From Bacillota bacterium (GTDB taxonomy: Bacteria > Bacillota > UBA4882 > UBA8346), in the NCBI GenBank assembly GCA_023402395.1, contig JAEYGI010000063.1:1-64000 (forward strand): a DNA stretch of 64,000 bases, given 5' to 3'. The position numbers and the translations under genes were made by a program. The notes under the pieces were generated by a model. It was not told where the DNA came from and made no database searches. It saw only the letters and a list, made by a program, of their open reading frames with translations. Below are positions 16,243 to 24,660 of this stretch, in pieces; the first letter of the stretch is position 1; every line of letters begins with the position of its first letter.

Positions 16243-16398
16243 GAAATTTCAGGTCATATCCATGCCCTATTCCAGCTATGCTCTATTTTTTCAAGTTAAA
16301 ACGCCGAATTTCAGCTCAAACCGCCGGACAAATTCCGAAAAGGAATCACGATTATTTATTAAGATAAATTATTGAAGTTCTGAAAGGCGGGATTCCAC

Positions 16399-17082
16399 GT
16401 GGAAAAAAATTGTCCTGAAATCCTTCTTGAACATATCGAAGAAGCCCAAGACTGGCTGGAAAAAGCAAAGGATGAATATAACCAGGCCAACAATATCCGG
16501 GGTGAAATGATTTTAAATCTGGCTCAAGCCGAAGTCAGACATGCTTGGGAACTAAGTCGCCGTCAATCCGTTTCAAGTGATGTTGCAGCTAAACCGAAGA
16601 AAAGGAATGGCGCCGAATTTAAAGTCCGCTATCTGTTACCGGCCGCAGCTTCAATAATTATTTTAAGCGGGGTAATTGTCTGGTTGAATGTGGGAAAGAT
16701 AGATTATAAATCCCCGATCGCGCTTTTGTCACCGTCTTCGGCTGTATCTAATATGCAGGATATGCAGGCCAAAATGGCGAAAGACGCCGTCTCTAAGGAG
16801 ACCGTGAAAGATTTGGCTTCAAAGGCTGATTCGGATGTTGTTGACCCCATCGTAGAACAGCATCCGCCGGTTCGTGTCGCACCACTACCGGAAACTTCAG
16901 CCAAGCAGGTCGTGGTTTCAGTTCCAACTGCGCCGCCTGAAGTGCCGGAAGTCCAGTCATCGGAACAACGCAATGCACGAACTGGCATCAGTTATTCAAG
17001 AGTACAACCTGTTTCCCAGCTCTCGATCGACGAAGAAGCGCTGACCAGAGAAGCTACTCATAGTTTGAGACACGGGAAATAA
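16399..17082 (+). CDS. Single-pass membrane protein downstream of the sigma factor (possible anti-sigma or envelope protein)
   Basis: This 227-aa protein is not recognised as a family. It has a charged, helical cytoplasmic N-terminus (about 1-75, HIEEAQDWLEKAKDEYNQA), one transmembrane segment (about 78-97) and an extracytoplasmic tail rich in Ala, Pro, Ser and Val. The topology matches membrane-bound anti-sigma factors, but no HxxxCxxC zinc motif or RsgI-type domain is visible, so that role is only inferred from position. Translation starts at GTG 16399 with AAAGGCGGG upstream. It ends 17 bp before BamA and is very likely cotranscribed with it. Confidence 0.5.
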   Translation: MEKNCPEILLEHIEEAQDWLEKAKDEYNQANNIRGEMILNLAQAEVRHAWELSRRQSVSSDVAAKPKKRNGAEFKVRYLLPAAASIIILSGVIVWLNVGKIDYKSPIALLSPSSAVSNMQDMQAKMAKDAVSKETVKDLASKADSDVVDPIVEQHPPVRVAPLPETSAKQVVVSVPTAPPEVPEVQSSEQRNARTGISYSRVQPVSQLSIDEEALTREATHSLRHGK

Positions 17083-17099
17083 CCGAAGGGGGATATTTT

Positions 17100-18923
17100 T
17101 TGAACTTATTAAACCGGTACCCAGGAATAGCCATTATCGCTGTTTTCATTTTGATTGTCATCGCTGCAGTGACGCCGGTTGACGCAGAACCGAATCCTAC
17201 GGTCCTAATGGTGGACGTTCATGGTAACGCTCATGTTCCCACGGAAAAAATCCTCGGAGCTGTTTCCAATTCCAAAATGGGAGAGCCTCTTGATGCCCAG
17301 AAAGTTGAACTGGATATGAAGTCCATTATGGAGTTGGGCTATTTTACAGACATCAAAGCGCGAACCGAGAAAATGTTCGATGGCGTGGAGCTTATCTTTG
17401 AAGTGGTAGAAAATCCGGCCTTCAAAAAAGTTGAGATAACGGGTCTAACGAAGGTCAAACCCGACGAATTAAAGCCGTTTTTTACTCAAAAAACCGGAGA
17501 GGTATTTAATACAGTCATTTTTCGGCAGGACCTTTCGAATGCGCTGAAGCACTTCCAGGAGAAGAAAGGGTTGGTTATTCAGCCGAAAACCGCCGGAAAT
17601 CTCGGTATTTCCACCGATGGCGTGGTCAAATTGGAATTGGTTGAGTTGCGGTTTGGCAAGATTAAAGTCAGCGGGCTGGTCAAGACCAAAGAGTTTGTGG
17701 TCCTTCGGGAGTTAACCTTCAAAGAAGGGGACATCATCGACTATAATGCTTTAAGGAATGATCTACAAAGCATTATGCGCCTTCGTTTGTTTGACAAAGT
17801 CGAACCCCGTATGGAACAGAGCACGACGCCGAATGCGATTGATCTTACCCTGGAGGTTCAAGAAGCGCAAACCGGCACATTTTCCTTTGGTGTATCCTTT
17901 GCTCAGTCTACCGGCGAGGTTGGAGGGGTCTTGGGATATTCGGAAGGGAATTTGATGGGTTTAGGGCAGAATCTCTCGTTAGATCTAAATTACGCGGAAT
18001 CGAAACAGAATGCTCAATTTTCTTTCTATGAACCTTGGCTGGATGATAAGAAGACCTCGTTTGGACTCTCGATGTGGAATACCGACAGTGAGTTTGTATC
18101 CACGATGAACTCTTGGTTTAAAGAGGGCGGTAAAGAGCAATATGACCTTCATTTGATCGAAACCGGAATCTCTCTTTCGTTTGGCCGTCCGTTGTGGAAA
18201 GACTATACCGGCAGGGTTCAGTTTAATTTTCAAAGGAATAGCATGCCAAGCGATGAGATCAGTCCGGACGTTGAGGATGGAGATGATGGTTCCCATAACG
18301 GGTCCGCTTATACAGATCCAGCTAACTTGAAACGTCCCCTAGAATTTTGGGACAACTCCATCGGTCTGGATTTCACTAAGAATAAATTGATCTACCAGGA
18401 CCGTAATTTTGTCAATGGCGGATATCAACTGTCCTTTAATCATACGGTCGCAGGAGAATATTTAGGTGGAGAATTTGATTATCAGAAATCGACATTGGAA
18501 GGAAAGTGGTTCCACGCCTTTACTCCGAATCTGGTGATTGGTACCAGGCTGCAGGGTTCGACCCTTTCCGGAGAATATCCTGATTACAACGCTTTGTATC
18601 TAGGAGGGATGTACCGGTTACGGGGTTATGCCGACCGGCGCTTTGACAGTGATTTGTCTGAACAGTTGATTGGTACTAAATATCTCTTATCCAATACCGA
18701 GTTGAGATATCGCCTGCCCAACATCAATAGTTTGGAATTCGTTCTTTTTTATGATGCCGGTAAAATCGATAATATGGAAGGTGGTAGCACCTTCAAGGCC
18801 GATTATGGAATAGGGTTCCGCTACAATGTGCCGTTGCTGGGAGTACTCCGGTTTGATCAAGCTTGGAATGTCAACAAGGAGGATGGAAGCAGGTTCGTAA
18901 TTAGTTTGGGAGAAATGTTTTAA
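17100..18923 (+). CDS. bamA: Outer-membrane protein assembly factor BamA (Omp85 family)
   Basis: The 607-aa protein has a signal peptide ending near DAEP (about residue 30) and about three POTRA domains (30-270). A 16-strand Omp85-type barrel follows, with the late motif GGMYRLRGYADRRF. BamA folds and inserts beta-barrel proteins into the outer membrane. It is shorter than proteobacterial BamA, which has five POTRA domains; reduced POTRA number is usual outside Proteobacteria. The start is TTG 17100 with GAAGGGGG upstream. Neighbours are TamB, Skp-like chaperones and the Lpt genes, exactly the expected context in diderm Bacillota. Confidence 0.92.
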   Translation: MNLLNRYPGIAIIAVFILIVIAAVTPVDAEPNPTVLMVDVHGNAHVPTEKILGAVSNSKMGEPLDAQKVELDMKSIMELGYFTDIKARTEKMFDGVELIFEVVENPAFKKVEITGLTKVKPDELKPFFTQKTGEVFNTVIFRQDLSNALKHFQEKKGLVIQPKTAGNLGISTDGVVKLELVELRFGKIKVSGLVKTKEFVVLRELTFKEGDIIDYNALRNDLQSIMRLRLFDKVEPRMEQSTTPNAIDLTLEVQEAQTGTFSFGVSFAQSTGEVGGVLGYSEGNLMGLGQNLSLDLNYAESKQNAQFSFYEPWLDDKKTSFGLSMWNTDSEFVSTMNSWFKEGGKEQYDLHLIETGISLSFGRPLWKDYTGRVQFNFQRNSMPSDEISPDVEDGDDGSHNGSAYTDPANLKRPLEFWDNSIGLDFTKNKLIYQDRNFVNGGYQLSFNHTVAGEYLGGEFDYQKSTLEGKWFHAFTPNLVIGTRLQGSTLSGEYPDYNALYLGGMYRLRGYADRRFDSDLSEQLIGTKYLLSNTELRYRLPNINSLEFVLFYDAGKIDNMEGGSTFKADYGIGFRYNVPLLGVLRFDQAWNVNKEDGSRFVISLGEMF

Positions 18924-18939
18924 CCGTTGAGGTGGGGAG

Positions 18940-20238
18940 TTGAGGATCTTTCCAAAAAAAATTTTCGTCCTTCTAATTGTTGGTCTAATTGTTGGTATCA
19001 GTGCCAGCGATCGCGCTATCACGGCCGGAACGGAAAGCCCCGAGGTGAAGGTTCAATCGGTTGAAGTGCAATTAGTCGTTACCGGGGCGGTTTATGAAGG
19101 GTTGCAGGAGCGGATTGAGTTCAGTGTTGGCCGGGTGGGAGAGAAGATATTGCTCTCCCAACCTCTTTCCCTATTACAACGTAATCAGGAAACGGTAAAA
19201 GCAGCGATTTTTAATGTTTTTTCCAAGGTATTAACTGGGTTTAAATTGGATTCCGTCGATCTTTCATTGGGGCGGCATACCAAGGTGGTAATTCTAATGA
19301 CCCCCATTCCTCCATTAATTTCCTCCGTTCGGCTTCGGCTGGAAATTAAGGATGTCGCTCCGGAGCTGATTGTTTTTGCGGAAGAATTTCGGGATAATAT
19401 TGAAAAGGAATTGAACCGGATCCTGATTGGTTTGCCAGTGGCTTCAGTTGCCTGGTCTGAGGGGAGTATCGATCTGGCCGCCAATTATTTGGCGGAGAGA
19501 GAATTTCCCGGTTTCTCGCCTTCCTTTGTCATGGAAGCCGGTACGGAAACCGATTTTGTATTAACTTTGACGCCGAATGAACCTGCGGTTGCTTCAATCA
19601 AAACGGTTTATAACTCCCGGGATTTTCCGGCATGGATTGTCAAATCAAAATCTCCGCATGCGGATGAGAATTTCTGGATCCTAAAGGGTTTACCGGTAGA
19701 GTTTGTCGCTCATTATCAGAAGCAATTAGAAAGATTTCTTTTACGCCGCAGTGAGTACTTTCCGGAACTGCAGCGTTTAGGAATTTCAACGCGAGTATCG
19801 GTTTCCCCTAATGAGACAACTACTGTCAAACTTGACATGGAATCTCAAGTTCTTCGAACTAAACTTGAAGCAAGGTACTTTGTGGATAATGATGATCCAT
19901 TTGCCAATATCCACGGTTATTTGGGATATCATACCGATGGCGGCGAATGGTTCATTCGAAAGTATTGGGGTTCGTATCCAGGTGGGGACACTAAAATTGG
20001 TATCCTATTTCCGATGGGTTCCAGTTTTAGTGGTGCGTTCGAGTATGACTTAAATAATGAATTTAAAGACTTATGGTTTCATTTCAGGTTTGAACGAGGC
20101 GATTACCTTGATCTGACCGTGGGATTGGACAACGGTCCCAATGAAGCGTTGGTCGGAATTTTTTTAAACAACCATGTTAATTTAGAATTTGTTAAATTTG
20201 ACAACCGTTTTGGAGTTCAATTGATGTATCATTATTAA
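18940..20238 (+). CDS. Probable outer-membrane or periplasmic protein next to BamA
   Basis: The 432-aa protein starts with a signal peptide (about 1-27, KIFVLLIVGLIVGISAS). A mixed alpha/beta region follows to about residue 300, and then beta-rich sequence with alternating aromatic residues that ends MYHY, like the terminal strand of a barrel. I do not recognise the family. The first part could contain POTRA-like units, which would make it an Omp85-related relative with a shortened barrel, but this is a guess. It starts at TTG 18940 (GAGGTGGGGAG upstream), 16 bp after BamA, so they form one operon. A Bam accessory or an outer-membrane protein specific to diderm Bacillota is the likely reading. 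Confidence 0.55.
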   Translation: MRIFPKKIFVLLIVGLIVGISASDRAITAGTESPEVKVQSVEVQLVVTGAVYEGLQERIEFSVGRVGEKILLSQPLSLLQRNQETVKAAIFNVFSKVLTGFKLDSVDLSLGRHTKVVILMTPIPPLISSVRLRLEIKDVAPELIVFAEEFRDNIEKELNRILIGLPVASVAWSEGSIDLAANYLAEREFPGFSPSFVMEAGTETDFVLTLTPNEPAVASIKTVYNSRDFPAWIVKSKSPHADENFWILKGLPVEFVAHYQKQLERFLLRRSEYFPELQRLGISTRVSVSPNETTTVKLDMESQVLRTKLEARYFVDNDDPFANIHGYLGYHTDGGEWFIRKYWGSYPGGDTKIGILFPMGSSFSGAFEYDLNNEFKDLWFHFRFERGDYLDLTVGLDNGPNEALVGIFLNNHVNLEFVKFDNRFGVQLMYHY

Positions 20239-20355
20239 GAGTAAAAGGTTACGACAAACTTGCCTGAAGGCCGGAACGATCTTAAAAAGAAAAATGGGTT
20301 ATCGAAGGTGTTTGGTCCTTTGAATATGATTAATAAATTGAAAAGGAGAATTATA

Positions 20356-20940
20356 ATGCAAAGGCGCGAAAAGCTGTTTCAGATTTTAACCCTATCCGTG
20401 ATTGTAATTACCATTGTCTTTGTTATCAGCAGTTTGACAGGAGCCGCCTCAAATAACTCAATGAATGGACCGATTGGGTATGTCAACTCCGAACGCCTTC
20501 AAGAAGAACTTCCTGACTTTAAAAAGTTGGAATCAATTTATAAAGACAAAAAAACGGAGTTTGATTCCTTCCAAGGATATTTGTACCAATCTCACCGTAA
20601 TAATGTTAAGCAGCTGCAGGACAAAGCCACTCAGGAGAAAAACGGAAAGTCCGCTGATGAGCAGGCTTCCATCGATAAGAAGCTCCAAGACGAGGTTCAG
20701 AAGAAGACCGATGAGTTGAAGGCGCAACTGGATCAGAAATACAATGAAATTCAAAAATATCTTAATGAACAGAAAAAAGTCGTAATTGATAAGCAAACCA
20801 AGCTCATCTCCGACGTGGCGACTGAACAAAAAATTGGTATGGTTCTTGAAAAAGCGGTAATCCTGTTTGGAGGAACCGACATCACTCAAGCCGTTATCGA
20901 CAAGGCTAACAAAGAGCAAGTTAAAGATGGTAAAAAATAG
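20356..20940 (+). CDS. OmpH/Skp family periplasmic chaperone, copy 1
   Basis: The 194-aa protein has an N-terminal hydrophobic signal or anchor (about 11-31), then IGYVNSERLQEELPDFKKL, the hallmark OmpH opening. A long charged coiled coil (about 55-165) and a short C-terminal beta segment follow. Skp/OmpH trimers hold unfolded outer-membrane proteins in the periplasm on their way to BamA. I use ATG 20356, which has AAAGGAGA upstream; the longer frame from 20260 has no ribosome site. It is followed by a second coiled-coil protein and a second OmpH. Confidence 0.82.
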   Translation: MQRREKLFQILTLSVIVITIVFVISSLTGAASNNSMNGPIGYVNSERLQEELPDFKKLESIYKDKKTEFDSFQGYLYQSHRNNVKQLQDKATQEKNGKSADEQASIDKKLQDEVQKKTDELKAQLDQKYNEIQKYLNEQKKVVIDKQTKLISDVATEQKIGMVLEKAVILFGGTDITQAVIDKANKEQVKDGKK

Positions 20941-20957
20941 GAGCTTGAATAGCGGGC

Positions 20958-21827
20958 ATGAAGGTTTATCGTTCCAAATTGGTGGTCTGGGCGATTTTGT
21001 CAATTTTTTTTCTTATCGTTGCCAGCGTTTTGGCTGGGTCGAATGGTTACGAACGGCCTAGCGTCAAATCCGGAATAGATGTTCGGCACGATAATCAGCC
21101 TCCGGATTGGACCGGCTATCAAAAGCTTGGAACAAAGTTGGCGGGGCTCCTGGAAGCTAGAAGTGGTGCAAGGGTTGTTCATAATTCCGTTGACCTTCAA
21201 TCTAAATCAGATGATCCGGTTGAATCGGGAATTCAGCAACAGATTTTAAAAATTCAGCGAATGTTCGAGAATGAGCAAGCGATCCGGATTGCCGATATAA
21301 CTGCTAAAATCGATAGCTTTCGTGAGCAGGCCATTGCTGAAGCCGATCATAATATTCGTGAGTATTCGAAAATCCGACAAGCAGCATATATCAGGGATAT
21401 TACTGCCAAAACCAGGGAGATGGAGAACAACTTACAACTAATCTGGTCTGGGATGGAATCTGATGATCAAGTTATCCTGACTAGTCTTCAAATTCGATTG
21501 TCCCTGGCAGAATTGATTTTTGATCCGGGCGAACAGCAAAAGTTTAAAAAGGAAATTGAGGAAGAGATCATAAGCGTTCGCCGTAAAATTGAGCAGCGAT
21601 ACCACGAGGCGAAGCAAAAAAACGACGTATTAATGGCTGAATTTAAAAAACAGCGTCAATCTCAGTTAGAGGATGACCTTCGGCAGTACAAAGCAAAACA
21701 GATGATGACCTCGGATAATAATATCACGTTGTATCGCGATAAGTTGGAAAAGGAATATAATCTTTGGCGGGTACGGCGGGAACAAGAAGTACAACAGGCA
21801 ATTCAAATGCGTCAAATGGTGAATTGA
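20958..21827 (+). CDS. Exported coiled-coil protein between two OmpH genes
   Basis: The 289-aa protein has a signal peptide (about 7-26) and then almost continuous predicted helix with high Glu, Lys, Arg and Gln content from about residue 90 to the end. No family is recognised. It lacks the canonical OmpH opening (IGxVDxxR). Position, periplasmic targeting and coiled-coil character suggest a periplasmic chaperone or spacer that works with the flanking Skp-like proteins. The ATG at 20958 is 17 bp after the preceding gene. A C-terminal helical extension with many Arg and Lys residues could contact peptidoglycan or membrane. Confidence 0.55.
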   Translation: MKVYRSKLVVWAILSIFFLIVASVLAGSNGYERPSVKSGIDVRHDNQPPDWTGYQKLGTKLAGLLEARSGARVVHNSVDLQSKSDDPVESGIQQQILKIQRMFENEQAIRIADITAKIDSFREQAIAEADHNIREYSKIRQAAYIRDITAKTREMENNLQLIWSGMESDDQVILTSLQIRLSLAELIFDPGEQQKFKKEIEEEIISVRRKIEQRYHEAKQKNDVLMAEFKKQRQSQLEDDLRQYKAKQMMTSDNNITLYRDKLEKEYNLWRVRREQEVQQAIQMRQMVN

Positions 21828-21862
21828 TTAAAGAAGTTTAGAGAGATATGGAGGAAATGATA

Positions 21863-22276
21863 ATGAACAAAGGTTTGATGTTACCTCTTTCGATCCTCTT
21901 GAGCGCAATCATAGTTGTGGCGGGGATCTTTTGGGCGGTAAAAGCAAATTCCTTTAAGATTGGCATCATCGATGTCAATCAGGTTTCAAAGGAAAGTGAA
22001 CTTGGAAAAGAAATAGATAAAGATATCTTAAATAAACGGCAGGAATTGCAAACCAAATTTCAATCCGCCAAAACCGAGGCCGAGAAGAATTCAATCGGCG
22101 CTGAATTTGATAATTATCAAAATACCAAAAAGGAAGAATTTTTGAGCAAGGTCAAACAAGCTATTACGACGGTATCAAAGCGTCGCGGTATTAAAGCCGT
22201 TGGAAGTCCCCAGGTTTTCATTTACAGCAGTGAAGATATCACACAGGATGTGACCAAAGAATTAAACAAGAAATGA
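21863..22276 (+). CDS. OmpH/Skp family periplasmic chaperone, copy 2
   Basis: The 137-aa protein has an N-terminal membrane segment (about 4-25), then FKIGIIDVNQVSKESELGK, the standard OmpH start, and a short coiled coil (about 50-95). It ends with VFIYSSEDITQDVTKEL, the usual OmpH C-terminal motif. Function is as for copy 1. Of the ATGs at 21848, 21857 and 21863, the last is best spaced (8 nt) from GGAGG at 21850-21854. LpxD follows 15 bp later. Confidence 0.85.
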   Translation: MNKGLMLPLSILLSAIIVVAGIFWAVKANSFKIGIIDVNQVSKESELGKEIDKDILNKRQELQTKFQSAKTEAEKNSIGAEFDNYQNTKKEEFLSKVKQAITTVSKRRGIKAVGSPQVFIYSSEDITQDVTKELNKK

Positions 22277-22291
22277 TTGGAGTTGGATTCC

Positions 22292-23317
22292 ATGGCTTCC
22301 TTGTTGGAACTCGCCCGTTTGGTCAATGGGAATGTAATCGGGGATGGTGCCATTGAGATCACCGGAGTTGCCGGAGTAGAAGATGCGAAGACGGGCGATA
22401 TTACCTTTATCGCTACCATGCGCGGGATTGAACTCGCGATTCATTCCGAAGCCGCTGCGGTGATCATTCCGCAGGGTTTCGGAAATATCACGAAGCCCGC
22501 GATTGCGGTAGCTAATCCCAGACTAGCGTTTGCTCAGCTTTTATCCTATTTTCATCCCCGCCAACCAGTTGTGCCCGATATTCATCCTGCGGCGGTCATC
22601 GGAGAGAGGTTTCACGGGGCGGAATGCCGGGTAGGCGCTCTCGTCTATATCGGTAACGACGTGGCGATCGGCAAGGGTTCAGTAATTTATCCCGGAGCGG
22701 TCATCATGGATCGCGTATCCATCGGTGATGGTTGTGTCGTTCACGCTAATGTGGTAGTCAGGGAGGACTGCTCAATTGGTAATCGAGTGGAAATTCACGC
22801 TGGGTCGGTGGTCGGAGCCGATGGATTCGGGTATGTTACGGTCGATGGCAAACACGTTAAAGTTCCCCAAGTTGGTACGGTAATTATTGAAGATGACGTG
22901 GAGATCGGTGCCAATGTTACGATTGATCGTGCTACAACCGGCGTTACATTAATCAAACGCGGCACAAAGATCGATAATTTAGTTCAAATCGCCCATAATT
23001 GTCGCTTGGGGGAAGATAATTTCATTATCGGACAAGTAGGAATCGCTAGCAATACCAAACTGGGAGATCGAGTGACCATGGCCGGGAAGTCCTCAATCGT
23101 TGGTCACGCCAAAGTGGGCGAAAATTCAGTGATTGCAGCCCACGCCCTAGTTATTAACAATTTAGCCCCCAACTCGTTTGTGTCCGGGGTACCAGCCCGC
23201 CCCCACGCCGAGGATATGCGAATTCAGGCTGCAGCTGGCCGATTACCGGAGTTGCTGAAGGAATTTCGGGAACTTCAGAAACGTGTCGCCGAGCTTGAGG
23301 AAAGAGTTCTTTCTTAA
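22292..23317 (+). CDS. lpxD: UDP-3-O-acylglucosamine N-acyltransferase LpxD
   Basis: The 341-aa enzyme adds the second 3-hydroxyacyl chain, from acyl-ACP to the amine of UDP-3-O-acyl-glucosamine, the third step of lipid A synthesis. The N-terminal uridine-binding domain covers about 1-100. The rest is a left-handed beta helix of hexapeptide repeats containing GADGFGYV and the catalytic-site IAHNC motif, and the protein ends in a short helical coiled segment. I start at ATG 22292 with GGAG 9 nt upstream; TTG 22277 is in frame but lacks a site. Its presence means the organism makes lipid A and so has a genuine LPS outer membrane. LpxA, LpxB and LpxC are not in the window. Confidence 0.93.
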   Translation: MASLLELARLVNGNVIGDGAIEITGVAGVEDAKTGDITFIATMRGIELAIHSEAAAVIIPQGFGNITKPAIAVANPRLAFAQLLSYFHPRQPVVPDIHPAAVIGERFHGAECRVGALVYIGNDVAIGKGSVIYPGAVIMDRVSIGDGCVVHANVVVREDCSIGNRVEIHAGSVVGADGFGYVTVDGKHVKVPQVGTVIIEDDVEIGANVTIDRATTGVTLIKRGTKIDNLVQIAHNCRLGEDNFIIGQVGIASNTKLGDRVTMAGKSSIVGHAKVGENSVIAAHALVINNLAPNSFVSGVPARPHAEDMRIQAAAGRLPELLKEFRELQKRVAELEERVLS

Positions 23318-23525
23318 AATAACATCGATTAAATGCAGGAGAAAAATTAAATCCGGCGAAAATATGTTTTAATGGATAATGGACAATGTGGCACTATTCG
23401 TGAATGATTCAATGCCAAAGCCGTTTTACTTAAATAAATTTCATTCGTAATTTCGATTCGTATTATTGATTATTCGGCGAATGCCGACAGCGGGGTTTTC
23501 AACCTCAGACTGAATGATAAAATAC

Positions 23526-23547
23526 AAAGCGCCTTCGGCGCTTTTTT
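23526..23547 (+). terminator. Intrinsic terminator just upstream of the lptF/G gene
   Basis: The stem AAAGCGCC/GGCGCTTT with a 3-nt loop is followed by T residues. It ends the transcript coming from BamA-LpxD but stands only 26 bp before the lptF/G start codon. No sigmaA-like promoter fits between them, so it may act as an attenuator or partial terminator. Confidence 0.75.
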
Positions 23548-23572
23548 AGTAATATTTGAGGCGAGGTTGAGA

Positions 23573-24658
23573 ATGAGAATCATTCATCGGTATATTTGGA
23601 ATGATTTTTTTCAACAATTTTCAATCTGTTGGGTTGGTTTTACCGTTTTAGGGATTGGTAAAATCATTTTTGATTACAATGACCTTTTTATCGGCTACCG
23701 AGTAACTCCAAAGATACTTTGGACTTTACTCCTCAATCAAGTCCCGTACTTATGGATGGATGTTTTACCGGCAGCTACCCTTTTCGGGATCATTTTGGCA
23801 TTGGGGAGGTTACTTCGCGAACGCGAATTGGATGTGATCCAACTAAGCGGTGCCGGAATTTTTAAGACTACGCTGCCGCTATTCCTTGGCATGCTCTTAA
23901 TCTGTGTTGCCGCTTTCTGGTGGAATGATCTGGTAGTCCCAGGCGCTAATCATCGTTTCGAAATGGAGGTTCGACGGCTATCGGCCAAACAAGATATGCC
24001 GCTCTTAAAGGAGCACGTGGTCTTCAAGGCGCCTCAGAACCGATTTATTTATTTGAATCGGATTGAACACCAACAAGGGAAAATTCAAGGGATTCTAATT
24101 ATTGAAGAGAAGGGTTCGGGAAGCTTTCCGCAAGTAATTACCGCTGCTTCCGGAAAAATAAAACGGGGGCACTGGGAATTGAACGACGGCGTCGTCCATA
24201 CGCTGAATAAAGAAGGAGCCATAACTTCGGAACTAGCCTTTACGGAAATGGATATCAAAATGGCGTCGGATTTCTCAGCCTTTATCGGAAATGAAAAAGG
24301 GCCCGCTGAGATGCGGGCCGTCGAGCTGAAGCATTTGGCCGGGCTTTATCGTCGTAGTGGCATTAATCTTCCCGTATATGCGGTTTTTTATCATTCCAAA
24401 TTTGCGGACCCCTTAAGTTCACTGGTCTTTGTTTTCCTAGCAGTTCCGTTAACTATTCTTACCGGCCGGAACGCCCATTGGTGGACGGGTATTATTTATT
24501 GTTTTCTAATTATTTTGGGTTATTATGCTATTCAAGTAATCGGAAGAACATTGGGGGTTAACGGAGTTATTTTACCATGGGTGGCGGCGTGGGCTCCGGA
24601 TCTGACGTTTCTGGCGCTTGGAACAATATTGTTGATAATTGGCGAACACCGGAGGTAA
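23573..24658 (+). CDS. LPS export permease LptF/LptG family
   Basis: The 361-aa permease has the family pattern: N-terminal helices (IHRYIWNDFFQQFSICW, residues about 4-35), two further helices around 60-125, a periplasmic beta-jellyroll (about 130-265) and three C-terminal helices (about 275-355). LptF and LptG form the inner-membrane channel of the LptB2FG ABC exporter that extracts LPS. Only one such gene is present here and lptB is not in the window, so the permease may work as a homodimer or with a paralogue elsewhere. ATG 23573 is chosen over TTG 23567 for its spacing from GCGAGG. It ends 2 bp before lptD. Confidence 0.9.
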   Translation: MRIIHRYIWNDFFQQFSICWVGFTVLGIGKIIFDYNDLFIGYRVTPKILWTLLLNQVPYLWMDVLPAATLFGIILALGRLLRERELDVIQLSGAGIFKTTLPLFLGMLLICVAAFWWNDLVVPGANHRFEMEVRRLSAKQDMPLLKEHVVFKAPQNRFIYLNRIEHQQGKIQGILIIEEKGSGSFPQVITAASGKIKRGHWELNDGVVHTLNKEGAITSELAFTEMDIKMASDFSAFIGNEKGPAEMRAVELKHLAGLYRRSGINLPVYAVFYHSKFADPLSSLVFVFLAVPLTILTGRNAHWWTGIIYCFLIILGYYAIQVIGRTLGVNGVILPWVAAWAPDLTFLALGTILLIIGEHRR

Positions 24659-24660
24659 TC

